Origin: Streptomyces scabichelini | Lineage (GTDB): Bacteria; Actinomycetota; Actinomycetes; Streptomycetales; Streptomycetaceae | Assembly: GCF_011045015.1 (NCBI RefSeq) | Contig: NZ_JAAKZY010000020.1 | Span: 1 to 64,000 of the forward strand | Direction: 5' to 3' | Length of the DNA: 64,000 nucleotides | Part shown: piece after piece, positions 17,474 to 26,974 of the stretch | Layout of the letters: every line of letters starts with the position of its first letter | Position numbering within the stretch: the stretch's first letter is position 1 | Notes under the pieces: generated by a model | The model's database searches: none | Told to the model about the DNA's origin: nothing | The model's input: the letters and a program-made list of their open reading frames with translations, nothing else | Program-made: the position numbers and the translations under genes

Positions 17474-18514
17474 ATGACAGCGCGGTTCGACCAGGGCCCG
17501 TGGGCCGCCGCCGGAGTCCAGACCGTACAGCCCGGAGTGCACCGCGTTCCCCTGCCACTGCCCAACGACGGCCTTCACGCCGTCAACGTCTACCTGCTGG
17601 AGGGCCTGGCCGACGACGACGGCATCGTCATGATCGACGGCGGCTGGGCGATCCCCGAGGCGCGCAAGGCGCTCGAGGAGGCCATGGCAGCCATCGGCCG
17701 CGACCTCGGCGACATCAGCCACATCCTGGTCACCCACATCCACCGCGACCACTACACGAATGCGGTGGAACTGCGCCGGCTGCTGGGCTCGCGCGTCTAT
17801 CTCGGCGCGGGGGAACGCCCGGGCCTGGAGATGCTCGACCGGCTGCGCAGCGATGAACCCGCCGGCTCACTGGAGACCCTGCGCAGGGCCGGAGCGGGCG
17901 AACTGGCCGACCGTATCCAGGCGATGGACCACGGCGGCTACGACCCGAGCGTGTGGGAGGCTCCCGACCGCTGGCTCGCCGCGGAGACGCTCCGCTTCGG
18001 TGACCGAGAACTGCATGTCGTGCCGACTCCCGGACACACCAAGGGACATGTGGTCTTCCTGGACGAGCAGCGGGGGCTGCTGTTCTCCGGGGACCATGTG
18101 CTGCCGCACATCACGCCGTCCATCGGCTTCGAACTGGCCGAGCCGGGCGGCCGTCCGCTCGCCGACTACTTGGACTCGCTGCGGCTGATGAGCCGGTACG
18201 CCGACGCCCGCCTGCTGCCCGCGCACGGGCCGGTCGCCGACAGCGCGCACACCCGGGTCGCCGAACTGCTCGCCCACCACGACGACCGGCTGGCCAAGAG
18301 CCTGGCGGCGCTGGGTGAGGACACGCTCGACGCCCACGCGGTGGCTCGCAAGCTTGCATGGACGCGCAGGGAGGTGCCGTTCGGCGACCTCAGCGCCTTC
18401 AACCAGATGCTCGCGGTCAACGAGACGGCGGCGCACCTGGATGTCCTCGTACTGCACGGGCGGGCGACGGTGGCGTTCGTCGGCGGCGTGAACCAGTACA
18501 CGCGCGTGCGCTGA
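17474..18514 (+). CDS. MBL-fold metallo-hydrolase
   Basis: This 346-residue metallo-beta-lactamase-fold protein carries the zinc motif THIHRDH (His88, His90, Asp92, His93), a further metal ligand in PGHTKGH and GDHVLP. Family members hydrolyse thioesters, lactones or glutathione thioesters. In this operon a lactone or acyl-CoA thioester is the natural guess. The ATG at 17474 follows AAGGAGA; an in-frame GTG at 17453 lies inside the preceding hairpin and is less likely. Confidence 0.87.
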   Translation: MTARFDQGPWAAAGVQTVQPGVHRVPLPLPNDGLHAVNVYLLEGLADDDGIVMIDGGWAIPEARKALEEAMAAIGRDLGDISHILVTHIHRDHYTNAVELRRLLGSRVYLGAGERPGLEMLDRLRSDEPAGSLETLRRAGAGELADRIQAMDHGGYDPSVWEAPDRWLAAETLRFGDRELHVVPTPGHTKGHVVFLDEQRGLLFSGDHVLPHITPSIGFELAEPGGRPLADYLDSLRLMSRYADARLLPAHGPVADSAHTRVAELLAHHDDRLAKSLAALGEDTLDAHAVARKLAWTRREVPFGDLSAFNQMLAVNETAAHLDVLVLHGRATVAFVGGVNQYTRVR

Positions 18515-18591
18515 CATCGCACGAATGAGGGCGCGGCCGAGGAGGGGGTACGGCGGGTGCCTCGCCGCCCCGTCCGCTGTCGGTCTGTCGG

Positions 18592-19350
18592 TCAGCGCGC
18601 CGTCCAGCCCCCGTCCACGTACAGCTCGGAGCCGGTGACGAAGCTCGCGTCGCTCGAAGCGAGGAACGCCACCGTCCCCGCGACCTCGTCGGGCCGGCCA
18701 AGGCGTCCCATCGGGGTGCCCTCCAGCATCGCGGCGTGCCGGGGCGTGCCCCGCCACAGTTCGCGGGAGCGGGGTGTCTCGATGAAGCCGGGGTGGATGG
18801 AGTTGACGCGCACGCCGCGCGTGGCCCAGTGCAGTGCGGCGTTCTTCGTCATCAGCCGGACCGCGCCCTTGGCCGCGTGGTACGAGAACTGACTGCCGAA
18901 GCCGCCGACCGTACCGAAGATCGAGGCGATGTTGACGATCGAACCGCCGCCGGAGCGCTCGATCGCGGGCCCCGCGTACTTCATGCCCAGCCAGACACCG
19001 GTCTGGGTGACCGCGATGACCTTGTCCCAGGACTCCTGGGTCTCCGTCTCGACGGTCCGCAGCTCGGCGATGCCCGCGTTGTTGACGAGCACCGACAGGC
19101 CGCCCAGCTCGGCGACGACACGGTCGACCGCGGCGCGCCACGCCTGCTCGTCGCTGACGTCGAGCGCCAGGCCGAGCGCCCGCGCCCCGCCGTCCGTCAG
19201 CTCCTTCGCCAGCGCCTCGCAGCGGCCGGCGTCCACGTCGGTCACCGCCACCGCGGCACCCTCGTCGGCCAGCCGGCGCACGACGGCGTCACCTATGCCG
19301 CCGGTCGCGCCGGTGACCAGGGCGATCATTCCGGACAGTCGGTCTCGCAC
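18592..19350 (-). CDS. SDR family oxidoreductase
   Basis: This 252-residue SDR starts at a GTG with GGAGG 5 to 9 bases upstream. It shows [22 protein letters not shown] with the catalytic Ser, YHAAK and VDGGW. It belongs to the minus-strand group formed with the kinase and acyl-CoA dehydrogenase upstream of it, and it converges on the MBL gene. The open frame continues far upstream through the kinase gene, but that part is a shadow. Confidence 0.88.
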   Translation of the reverse strand: MRDRLSGMIALVTGATGGIGDAVVRRLADEGAAVAVTDVDAGRCEALAKELTDGGARALGLALDVSDEQAWRAAVDRVVAELGGLSVLVNNAGIAELRTVETETQESWDKVIAVTQTGVWLGMKYAGPAIERSGGGSIVNIASIFGTVGGFGSQFSYHAAKGAVRLMTKNAALHWATRGVRVNSIHPGFIETPRSRELWRGTPRHAAMLEGTPMGRLGRPDEVAGTVAFLASSDASFVTGSELYVDGGWTAR

Positions 19351-19402
19351 GGGCCCTCCTTCGTTCAGTGCGTACGTGCGTTCAGTGCGTCCGTGCCGGT
19401 GG

Positions 19403-20452
19403 TCACGGCAGCAGTTCAAGGCCCGAGCGCAGCAGTGCAGGTACAGCGGAGCCGACCCGGTCGAAGCCGGTGCCGACGGTCTGCCCCGCCGAGAAGCGGG
19501 CGTGGATGCCCTCGGCGATGACGGCGAGCTTGAAGCAGCCAAGGGCCTGGTAGAAGGCCAGGTCCGCGATGTCCCGGCCGGATCGCGCGGCATACCGCTC
19601 GGCCAGCTCCCGGCCCGAGGGGAAACCAGGGTTGGCCGTCGGGACATGGCGCGCCCCGAGCACCGGCTCACAGGTCGGGTCCCAGTACATGAGCAGCATC
19701 CCGAGGTCGGCGAGAGGATCGCCGAGCGTGGCCATCTCCCAGTCGACGATCGCCGCGATCCGCCCGAAGTCGCCGGGCGCCAGGATGGTGTTGTCCAGGC
19801 GGTAGTCGCCGTGCACGATCGCCGGAGTACCGCTGACGGGCAGGGCGCGGGCGAGCCGGCGGTGCAGCGCGTCGAGGTCGGGCAGCGTACGGGTGGCGAC
19901 CTTGTCCCACTGGCTGCGCCACCGCCGCACCTGGCGCTCGAGATAGCCGTCGGGACGGCCGAAGCCGCCGAGTCCGACATCGGCCGGGTCGACGGAGTGC
20001 AGTGCCACCAGGGCGTCCACGAGTGCCTCGGCGCTGTGTCGTGCGTTGGCCGGCGGCAGCTCGGCGGCCTCGTCGCCGTCGCGCAGCACGGCGCCCTCGA
20101 CGAAGTCGACGACGCAGAACGGCGCCCCGATCACCGCCGGGTCGGTGCACGACAGCACGGCCCGCGCCACGGGCACCCCGGTGCCGTCGAGCGCCGCGAC
20201 GACGCGGTACTCGCGGTCCATGTCGTGTGCGGTCGGCGTGAGTACGCCCAGCGGTGGTCGGCGCAGCACCCACCGGTGCGTCCCGTCGGTCACGTCGTAG
20301 GTGAGATTGGAGCGCCCGCCGTGCAGCGGCTTCACCCTCAACGGGCCCGCGCACTCCGGTACGTGGCGCTCGAAGTAGCGCTGCAGGCCAGGACCGTCGA
20401 TGCCGATGACAGTCATGTCGGGGGCGGTTGTCGCTGTCTCGGGTGCGGTCAT
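19403..20452 (-). CDS. APH-fold phosphotransferase (second ACAD10/11 or LvaA-like kinase)
   Basis: The 349-residue kinase-like protein has [18 protein letters not shown], the catalytic loop HGDYRLDN and [15 protein letters not shown]. This form, ending in a C-terminal lid, is typical of the bacterial acyl-CoA dehydrogenase-associated APH group. Its ATG overlaps the stop of the acyl-CoA dehydrogenase at 20449, an arrangement that mirrors the fused domains of ACAD10/11. It is the second such pair in the window. Hydroxyacyl-CoA phosphorylation is inferred, not proven. Confidence 0.87.
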   Translation of the reverse strand: MTAPETATTAPDMTVIGIDGPGLQRYFERHVPECAGPLRVKPLHGGRSNLTYDVTDGTHRWVLRRPPLGVLTPTAHDMDREYRVVAALDGTGVPVARAVLSCTDPAVIGAPFCVVDFVEGAVLRDGDEAAELPPANARHSAEALVDALVALHSVDPADVGLGGFGRPDGYLERQVRRWRSQWDKVATRTLPDLDALHRRLARALPVSGTPAIVHGDYRLDNTILAPGDFGRIAAIVDWEMATLGDPLADLGMLLMYWDPTCEPVLGARHVPTANPGFPSGRELAERYAARSGRDIADLAFYQALGCFKLAVIAEGIHARFSAGQTVGTGFDRVGSAVPALLRSGLELLP

Positions 20453-21651
20453 CGTCCGGCCCTCCGCTCGCGCGCCGCCCGCACCGCGCGCTTGGCGATG
20501 GCCCAGCGGTGGGTCTCGGACGGGCCGTCGTAGATACGGAACGGGCGCACCTCGCGGTACAGCCGCGACAGCGGCGCGTCCCCCGAGATGCCGAGCGCGC
20601 CGCACACCTGCACGGCCCGGTCGACGACCCGGTTCACCGCCTCGGAGACGTACGTCTTGGCGATCGAGGTGTGCTGGGCGGCCGAGCGGCCCTGGTCCAG
20701 TTCCCAGCAGGCCCGCCACAGCACCGCTCGGCTGGTCTCGATGTCGATCTCGGAGTCGGCCAGCAGCTGCTGCACCATGCCCAGTTCGGCGAGCGGGCGG
20801 CCGAAGGCCGAGCGGTCCGCCGCGCGCTCCAGGGCGATGTCCTGTGCCCGGCGCGCCACCCCCAGCCAGCGCATGCAGTGCGTCATACGGGCGGGGCCGA
20901 GACGCACCTGCGCCTGCGTGAAGCCCTGGTCCACCCGGCCCAGCACGGCGTCGTCGCCGACCTCGCAGCCGTCGAGGACGACCTCGCTGTGCCCGCCGAA
21001 CAGGCCCTGGTCCAGGGTGTCGATGTTCCGGACGATCTTCATGCCGGGGTTGTCGGCGTCGACGAGGAACATCGTCGCGCCGCCCGCGTCCCCGGGGACG
21101 CCGCTGGTGCGGGCCATGCAGATGGCGAAGGCGGCCCCGTCGGCGCCGCTGATGAACCACTTGCGGCCGTCGATCCGCCAGCCGCCCCCGGTCCTCGTCG
21201 CGGTGGTGGCCAGCGCACGGGGATCGGATCCGGCGCCCGGCGCCGGCTCGGTCATCGCGAAGCAGGAACGCGCCTCACCGGCCGCCAGCGGGCGCAGGTA
21301 CCGCTCCTTCTGCCCCTCGGTGGCGACCACTTCGAGCAGGTGCATATTGCCCTCGTCGGGCGCCGCGCAGTTGAGCGCGAGCGGGCCAAGCAGCGAGTAC
21401 CCGGCCGCCTCGAACACCACGGCCTGCCCGCAGAGATCAAGGCCGAGCCCGCCCCACTCCGCGCCCACGTGCGGAGCGAACACCTCCGCCGCCCTGGCCG
21501 CCTCCTGCAGCCTGCGCCGCAGCGGCTCCGGTCCGTCATGGACGTTCCCGTCGCACGCCTGCTCCTCGGGCAGCACGACCTCCCGTACGAATTCGGTGGT
21601 GCGCCGTGCGATGTCGGCGACCCTCTCGTCGATCGAGAACCCGATGGACAC
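20449..21651 (-). CDS. Acyl-CoA dehydrogenase (ACAD10/11 type)
   Basis: The 400-residue protein has CFAMTEPAPGAGSDPRALATTA, RKWFISGADGA, VRLGPARMTHCMRWLGVARRA and YDGPSETHRWAIAKRAV, marks of the ACAD10/11 subgroup. It is translationally coupled to the APH-fold kinase, so a two-step phosphorylation and elimination is likely. Its promoter region is shared with the divergent TetR gene, and TTGACA on the minus strand (21715-21710) is a candidate -35 box. Confidence 0.9.
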   Translation of the reverse strand: MSIGFSIDERVADIARRTTEFVREVVLPEEQACDGNVHDGPEPLRRRLQEAARAAEVFAPHVGAEWGGLGLDLCGQAVVFEAAGYSLLGPLALNCAAPDEGNMHLLEVVATEGQKERYLRPLAAGEARSCFAMTEPAPGAGSDPRALATTATRTGGGWRIDGRKWFISGADGAAFAICMARTSGVPGDAGGATMFLVDADNPGMKIVRNIDTLDQGLFGGHSEVVLDGCEVGDDAVLGRVDQGFTQAQVRLGPARMTHCMRWLGVARRAQDIALERAADRSAFGRPLAELGMVQQLLADSEIDIETSRAVLWRACWELDQGRSAAQHTSIAKTYVSEAVNRVVDRAVQVCGALGISGDAPLSRLYREVRPFRIYDGPSETHRWAIAKRAVRAARERRAGR

Positions 21652-21810
21652 CTTGACCCCTGACTTCGGCTACTAAGCATTAGCCATCACAAGTGTAGAT
21701 GGGTGAGTGTGTCAATAGTGCTGCTGAAAACTTGGCAATTGAGGGGCTAGCTGTGGCTAATTGAAGGTAGCTCGCATAGATTCCCTGTCGAGAGATGTTC
21801 GTGTCTCAAT

Positions 21811-21833
21811 GGGACAGGTGTCCCGACGGGACA
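21811..21833. promoter_or_regulatory. Double palindromic operator before the TetR gene
   Basis: GGGACAGGTGTCCC (21811-21824) and TGTCCCGACGGGACA (21819-21833) are two perfect inverted repeats sharing the half-site TGTCCC. The element ends 13 bases before the TetR start and lies in the divergent spacer to the acyl-CoA dehydrogenase. This is the classical place and form of a TetR-family operator bound by two dimers. Confidence 0.65.
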
Positions 21834-21846
21834 TGATGGGTGTACG

Positions 21847-22587
21847 GTGAAACTCATGAAGGCGAAGGAGCCGGGCACCGGCATACCAGCCGGCGCACCG
21901 GCCGAGGACCGCAGGCAGCGCAAGGCCCGGCAGACACGGGAGGCGATGGCCACCGCGGCCGTCGACCTGATCCTCGAACACGGCGTCGCGGCCGTCACCG
22001 TCGAGGCGATCGCCGAGCGCGCCGATGTCACGCGCCGCACCTTCAGCCGCCACTTCCAGGGCAAGGAGGACGCGGCGCTGGACTTCACCCGGGCCGACGG
22101 GACTCGCATCAACGCCGCTCTGCGGGGACGCCCCGTCGACGAGCCACCGCTGATCGCCTACCGCAACGCCGTGGGGGAGTGGCTCGCCGCCCGGGAATCG
22201 CTGGGCAAGCGCGCCTACGTGCGGTGGCGTGAACTGCTACGGCTTGTAGACGCCGAACCGACGCTGTTCGCCGCGTACGAGCGGATCCGGGTCGACGCCC
22301 AGGACGAGTCGATCGCGGTCATCGCCGACCGGCTCGGCACCGACCCCGGCCAGGACATGCGCCCCGCCGTCGTCGTTGGGGCCGCCGCCGGGGTGCTGAG
22401 CGCCGCCCTGCGCACGTGGGCGCGGCAGGAGCACCAGGACGACCAGGGCGCGGCAGGACTTCCGGCCTGGGTGAACCGCGCCTTCGACACCCTCACCGAA
22501 CAGGCGGCCGGAGCCGTCGGCCGCGATGTGGCCGCAGCTTCCTCCCACCCCCCCCACCCCACCCCCGAAAGGAAAGAGGGACCATGA
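21847..22587 (+). CDS. TetR family transcriptional regulator
   Basis: The 246-residue regulator has an N-terminal TetR DNA-binding domain (about residues 22-72; [40 protein letters not shown]) and a variable C-terminal half. A GTG at 21847 or an ATG at 21856 can serve as start. It overlaps the SDR downstream by ATGA. It likely represses itself, the SDR and the divergent kinase/dehydrogenase group. Confidence 0.88.
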   Translation: MKLMKAKEPGTGIPAGAPAEDRRQRKARQTREAMATAAVDLILEHGVAAVTVEAIAERADVTRRTFSRHFQGKEDAALDFTRADGTRINAALRGRPVDEPPLIAYRNAVGEWLAARESLGKRAYVRWRELLRLVDAEPTLFAAYERIRVDAQDESIAVIADRLGTDPGQDMRPAVVVGAAAGVLSAALRTWARQEHQDDQGAAGLPAWVNRAFDTLTEQAAGAVGRDVAAASSHPPHPTPERKEGP

Positions 22588-23351
22588 GCACCACCGAATA
22601 CGCCACCGAGTTCGACGGCAGGACAGCCTTCGTCACCGGCTCCGCCTCCGGCATCGGCCTCGCCGTCGCCCGCCGACTGGGCCAGAGCGGCGCGGCGGTC
22701 GTCATCGCCGACTACAACCTCGAAGGCGCCGAAGAGGCCGCGGAGCAGCTGAAGTCGGAGGGCATCAAGGCGGCCGCCGTACGCGTGGACGTCTCCGACG
22801 CCGCCTCGGTCGAGGCCGCCGTACGCTTCACCGTCGACACCTTCGGCGCCCTGCACCTGGCCGTGAACAACGCGGGCATCGGCGCCGACGGCACCCCCGT
22901 CGGCGAGTACGACATCGACGTCTGGAACCGTGTCGTGCGCACCGATCTCGACGGCGTCTTCTACTCGATGCGCTACGAGATCCCCGCCATGCAGGCCGCC
23001 GGTGCGGGCGCCATCGTCAACGTCGCGTCCATCCTCGGCTCCGTCGGCTGGGCGGGCTCCTCGGCCTACGTCGCCGCCAAGCACGGCGTCCTCGGCCTGA
23101 CCAAGGCTGCCGCGCTCGAGTACGCCGACAAGGGCATCCGTATCAACGCCGTCGGCCCCGGCTTCATCGAGACCCCCGCCCTGCAGGCCATGGACCAGGA
23201 CGCCTACAACGGCCTCACCGCCCTGCACGCCACCGGCCGCCTGGGCCGCCCCGAGGAGGTCGCCGACCTGGTCGCCTTCCTCCTCTCCGACCGCGCGTCC
23301 TTCATCCACGGCAGCTACCACCTCGTCGACGGCGGCTACACCGCCCGCTGA
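22584..23351 (+). CDS. SDR family oxidoreductase
   Basis: This SDR of 255 residues carries [23 protein letters not shown] with the catalytic Ser, YVAAK and VDGGY. The ATG follows AAAGAGGGACC and overlaps the TetR stop, so enzyme and regulator are made together. It is the last gene of the lipid-type catabolic island. Its substrate is probably an alcohol or hydroxyacyl-CoA that also acts on the regulator. Confidence 0.88.
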   Translation: MSTTEYATEFDGRTAFVTGSASGIGLAVARRLGQSGAAVVIADYNLEGAEEAAEQLKSEGIKAAAVRVDVSDAASVEAAVRFTVDTFGALHLAVNNAGIGADGTPVGEYDIDVWNRVVRTDLDGVFYSMRYEIPAMQAAGAGAIVNVASILGSVGWAGSSAYVAAKHGVLGLTKAAALEYADKGIRINAVGPGFIETPALQAMDQDAYNGLTALHATGRLGRPEEVADLVAFLLSDRASFIHGSYHLVDGGYTAR

Positions 23352-23384
23352 ACGAGCGCTGTCCCGACCACCGGTCGTGGGAGG

Positions 23385-24254
23385 TCAGGGCCCGATCCGA
23401 GGTGTGAGCAACTGGCGCATCGACTGGGCGGCGCGTACGGCGGCGTCTGCGCAGCAGTTGTTGAACAGGACGTGGAGTTCGTCGCAACGGCCGGCCATCG
23501 AGTGCAGCCGTGGTAACCACTCCGCCAGTTCGTCGGTCGTGTACGTGTGCCGGAACCGGTCCTCCTTGCTGCCGATTCCCCACGACTGGCTCCGCCCGTG
23601 AAAGCGTGCGACCGCCAGCCGGGGCGTGGTGACGGTGGTGACCGGAGGGACCGCGTCGGGCACCGACTGCGCCATGTCCACAGCCACAGCGCTCATGCCC
23701 AGCCGTGCGAGCAACTGTGAGGACGCGTCCCGCCGTTCCGCCCGCCACCACTCGGGATGCCGGAACTCCACGGCGACCGGCCACCCTTCCGTGCGCTGCG
23801 CGCACTGGTGCAGGACGGCTTCGGCGCGGGCACCGGGCCTGAACCAGGGCGGAAACTGGAACAGTACGGTGCCCAGCCGTCCGGCCCGCCGCAGCGGTTC
23901 GAGCGCCGTGGCGAACCGCTGCCACACCTCGTCCAGCAGCCCGGGCTCCGTGGCGTCTCGGGCGTGGGCCTCCTGCAGATCGACGGGCAGGGCTGCGGCG
24001 CGTGTCCGATGCCCCGTGAGCAGCGAAAAGGCCTTTACGTCGAACCGGAAGCCGTTCGGTGTCCGCTCCGCCCACAGACCGCTGTTGCGCTCTCTGGGCA
24101 GGCCGTAGTAAGTGGCGTCCACCTCCACCAGGGGGAACTGTTCCGCGTAGTACTGCAGCCGCCCCGCCGCGTCCCGCCGCCCGGGCGGGTACCAGCCACT
24201 GGACATCAGTGCCGGATCCGTCCAGGAACATGTGCCGACCAGAATCCTGCCCAT
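23385..24254 (-). CDS. DUF72 domain-containing protein (YecE-like)
   Basis: The 289-residue protein begins GRILVGTCSWTDP and contains YYAEQFPLVEVDATYYGLP, FDVKAF and EFRHPEWW, the hallmarks of the DUF72 TIM-barrel family. The biochemical activity of the family is unknown to me. It stands alone between the SDR and the two-component system, convergent with the former. Confidence 0.9.
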   Translation of the reverse strand: MGRILVGTCSWTDPALMSSGWYPPGRRDAAGRLQYYAEQFPLVEVDATYYGLPRERNSGLWAERTPNGFRFDVKAFSLLTGHRTRAAALPVDLQEAHARDATEPGLLDEVWQRFATALEPLRRAGRLGTVLFQFPPWFRPGARAEAVLHQCAQRTEGWPVAVEFRHPEWWRAERRDASSQLLARLGMSAVAVDMAQSVPDAVPPVTTVTTPRLAVARFHGRSQSWGIGSKEDRFRHTYTTDELAEWLPRLHSMAGRCDELHVLFNNCCADAAVRAAQSMRQLLTPRIGP

Positions 24255-24312
24255 GTCCGACCGGTAGCCCGGGATCGCCGCTCGACACGTCTGCGAAGCC
24301 CGCCCGTGGATG

Positions 24313-24975
24313 TCAGGAGTTGCGCGGAGTCACCAGGCCGGATTCGTAGGCGAGGACCACGAGTTGAGCGCGGTCACGGGCGTGGAGCTTGGCCATGGCC
24401 CGGTTGACATGGGTTTTCGCGGTCATCGGGCTGATCACCATGCGGTCGGCGATCTGGTCGTTGGACAGTCCCTGCGCGACCAGGGCGACGGCCTCACGTT
24501 CGCGGCTGGTCAGCCCTTCCAGCGCCGTACCGGTGTCGGTGGGGAGGGGCTGGGTGACGTACCGGTTGATCAGCTTGCGGGTGATCGACGGTGCGAGCAG
24601 GGCGTCCCCCCGCGCGGCGACGCGTACCGCGTGCAGGAGGTCTTCCGGCACGATGTCCTTGACCAGGAATCCGGCGGCGCCGGCGCGCAGCGCGTGGAAG
24701 ACGTATTCGTCCAGGCCGTAGTTGGTCAGGATGACGACGTGCACCTGGGCCAGGGCCGGGTCGGCGGCGATGCGCCGGGTCGCCTCGATGCCGTCGACGA
24801 CCGGCATCTGGATGTCGATGAGCACGATGTCGGGCAGGTGTTCCCTGGCGAGCTCCAGGCCCGCCTTCCCGTCGGCGGCCTCGGCCACCACCTCGATGTC
24901 GTCTTCGAGGTCGAGGAGCGCGCGGAATCCGCTGCGAATGAGCGGCTGGTCGTCGACCAGCAGGACGCGGATCAT
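24313..24975 (-). CDS. LuxR/NarL family response regulator
   Basis: This 220-residue response regulator has a receiver domain with phospho-acceptor Asp54 (VLIDIQMP), the acidic pocket VDDQ and the conserved Lys in FLVKD. Its C-terminal LuxR helix-turn-helix (about 150-215) contains LTSREREAVALVAQGLSNDQIA. Its ATG overlaps the stop of the histidine kinase, so the two are a cognate pair. The target genes are not evident; the divergent small membrane protein at 26324 is a candidate. Confidence 0.93.
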   Translation of the reverse strand: MIRVLLVDDQPLIRSGFRALLDLEDDIEVVAEAADGKAGLELAREHLPDIVLIDIQMPVVDGIEATRRIAADPALAQVHVVILTNYGLDEYVFHALRAGAAGFLVKDIVPEDLLHAVRVAARGDALLAPSITRKLINRYVTQPLPTDTGTALEGLTSREREAVALVAQGLSNDQIADRMVISPMTAKTHVNRAMAKLHARDRAQLVVLAYESGLVTPRNS

Positions 24976-26099
24976 GACGTCTGGTCCACGGGGAGTTCGG
25001 CCTGGACGGTGAAGCCGTGCTCGCCGCGCGGTTCGGCGCGCAGCCGGCCGCCGAGCGCGGTGACGCGTTCACGCATGCCGAGCAGCCCGATACCGGGCGT
25101 CAGGGCGGTGTCCGGCGTGGCCTTGCCGTCGTCATCGACCTGTATGGCGAGGGCGTCCGGCCGGTAGTCGATCCGGACCGACGCCGTGGCGGCGGAGGCG
25201 TGCCGGGCGATGTTGGTCAGCGATTCCTGAACGATCCGGTAGGCGGTCCGGCCCACCGCGGCCGGCACCTCGTGCCGCTGTCCTTCGATCGTCAGCGTCG
25301 CCTCCAGGCCGGCCCTGCCGGCCCGCTCCACCAGTTCCGGGATGTGATCGAGCCCGCGTGGCGGGGCTGTGTCGTCGTCGCGCAGCGCCTCCAGGGTCGC
25401 GCGCAGCTCCCGGCTCGCCTCACGTCCGGCCTCCTGGATCGCCAGCAGCGTCTCCGGCACCGATTCGCCGCGCCTGCGGGCCACATGGACGGCGACTTCG
25501 GCCTGCAACTTGATGATCGAGATCTGGTGGGTGAGCGAATCGTGCAGCTCGCGCGCGATGTGCAGCCGCTCCTCATCGGCGCGGCGCCGTGCGGTCTCCT
25601 CCCGGGTGCGCTCGGCTTCGTCCGCCCGCCGCTCGGCCTGCCGCAGCGCTTCCCCCGCGGCGCCGGCGGCGATCAGCCAGGCCAGCTCGAGGGCGCCCCG
25701 GGCCTGTGTGAACGCCTCGCCCGTGTCGTGCAGGCCCGAGGCCAGGGCCGCGAGAGGGAGAGCGGCCAGCATGGCCACACTCGCCACCATCGTGATCGTG
25801 CGGTGTCCGGCTCGCACGGCCGCGTACACCGCGAACAGGTACGCGACGGCAGGCACGTCGAAACCGGCCGCCTGGTAGCCCACCGCGCACAGCCCGGTGA
25901 CGGCCAGGACGGGAATCGGAGCGCGGCGGCGCGCGGCCAGCGCCAGGCCGCCGGCCGCCAGCAGCGCATGGCCGAGCACGTCGAGGCTCGTGGCGGAGTC
26001 CTGCCCGGACAGCCCGGTGACCAGCAGCGCCGCCGCCACGCCGACGGCGATCACCCAGTCACTGACGCCGGCTGGGACACCGAGCCGTCTTGGGTCCAT
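24972..26099 (-). CDS. Two-component sensor histidine kinase (HisKA_3 type)
   Basis: The 375-residue protein has four or five hydrophobic segments in the first 150 residues, a charged coiled coil (about 152-180), the phospho-acceptor His186 in ARELHDSLTHQ and a C-terminal HATPase with LTNIARHA, DDDGK and GIGLLGMRERV. This layout is the usual NarL-partner kinase of streptomycetes. No extracellular sensor domain of any size is present, so the signal is likely sensed in or near the membrane. Confidence 0.92.
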   Translation of the reverse strand: MDPRRLGVPAGVSDWVIAVGVAAALLVTGLSGQDSATSLDVLGHALLAAGGLALAARRRAPIPVLAVTGLCAVGYQAAGFDVPAVAYLFAVYAAVRAGHRTITMVASVAMLAALPLAALASGLHDTGEAFTQARGALELAWLIAAGAAGEALRQAERRADEAERTREETARRRADEERLHIARELHDSLTHQISIIKLQAEVAVHVARRRGESVPETLLAIQEAGREASRELRATLEALRDDDTAPPRGLDHIPELVERAGRAGLEATLTIEGQRHEVPAAVGRTAYRIVQESLTNIARHASAATASVRIDYRPDALAIQVDDDGKATPDTALTPGIGLLGMRERVTALGGRLRAEPRGEHGFTVQAELPVDQTS

Positions 26100-26323
26100 G
26101 CGCGCACCCTAGCCCGATGCCGTCGCGGGCGAGTCCCGCTCGCGGACGAGCAGTCGACTACCGCGCCTGCGGTACCTGCGCGGCTTCTGCAGCGTCCGCG
26201 GTAGCCGTGTGCGCCATCGGCGGCAGCGCAAAGTGCCTGCGTCTGCTGGACGACTTGCGGTGGGTCCGGCGGACATGCTCGGACGACATCAAGTCGTAGC
26301 AGGAACAGGAAAAGGAGCACCTC

Positions 26324-26785
26324 ATGTCGGTTCGACGTGTGCTTGCCGTGGCCGGAACCGCCCTGACCGGAGTTGTCGGGCTTGCCGCACCGGCGGCCGC
26401 GAACGCCGCGGTCCAGCCGGTCGCCGCCGACGCCTACACCATGACCGGCGGGCGGCTCGTGGGCACCGTGGCCGCACTGGTGGCGCTGGCCGGTGTGGTC
26501 GTCGGCGGGCTGGCTCTGGCCCGCCCCGCCGGTCGTACCGGGAACGGCAATGGGAAGAGGCGGGTCATCGTGGCCCTGGTGGCGGGCCTGACCGGCATGG
26601 TCATCGGCGCGCTGAATCTGGCCGTCGCCGACGGCGGTCCCGGCACCGGCAACGGAGTGGTCGGCGGCGCCGCGGCCCTGGTGCTGGGGCTGATCGCCAT
26701 GGTCATCGGCGGGCTGGCGCTGGCCCGCTCCCGCCGCACCGGCCGACCGGCTGGCCGCCCCGAATACGAGCGTGCGTCCGGATAA
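26324..26785 (+). CDS. Small membrane protein with signal peptide (DUF6223-like)
   Basis: The 153-residue protein starts after AAAAGGAGC. It has an N-terminal signal-like segment (about residues 1-27) and three Gly/Ala-rich hydrophobic helices. GMVIGALNLAVADGG and AMVIGGLALARS are internal near-repeats, each ending in a short basic stretch. It resembles what I recall as the DUF6223 family of Streptomyces, of unknown function. It is divergent from the two-component system, which might control it. Confidence 0.65.
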   Translation: MSVRRVLAVAGTALTGVVGLAAPAAANAAVQPVAADAYTMTGGRLVGTVAALVALAGVVVGGLALARPAGRTGNGNGKRRVIVALVAGLTGMVIGALNLAVADGGPGTGNGVVGGAAALVLGLIAMVIGGLALARSRRTGRPAGRPEYERASG

Positions 26786-26906
26786 GACGGCGAGAGGGCT
26801 CGACGGCCAGAGTCTGACTCTTCCCTCTCTTCCCTGAGTCAGCGTGCCGGGCCGCCGGGCCGTATCCCGCGTCGATGATCGGCCGTTCAGGTGGGACGGC
26901 GTACAC

Positions 26907-26960
26907 AGCAGCACCGGCTCGGCCGTGGGGCGATGCCCCTGGCAGGAGGCCGGTGCTGCT
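26907..26960 (-). terminator. Nested hairpin terminator of the Ssu-like operon
   Basis: AGCAGCACCGGC (26907-26918) pairs perfectly with GCCGGTGCTGCT (26949-26960), and the 30-base loop holds the small stem GGGGC/GCCCC. It lies 14 bases after the stop codon of the ABC permease at 26975. A second weaker stem, CTGACTC/GAGTCAG (26814-26842), follows the small membrane protein on the other side. Confidence 0.65.
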
Positions 26961-26974
26961 CGATGTCCGTTCGT

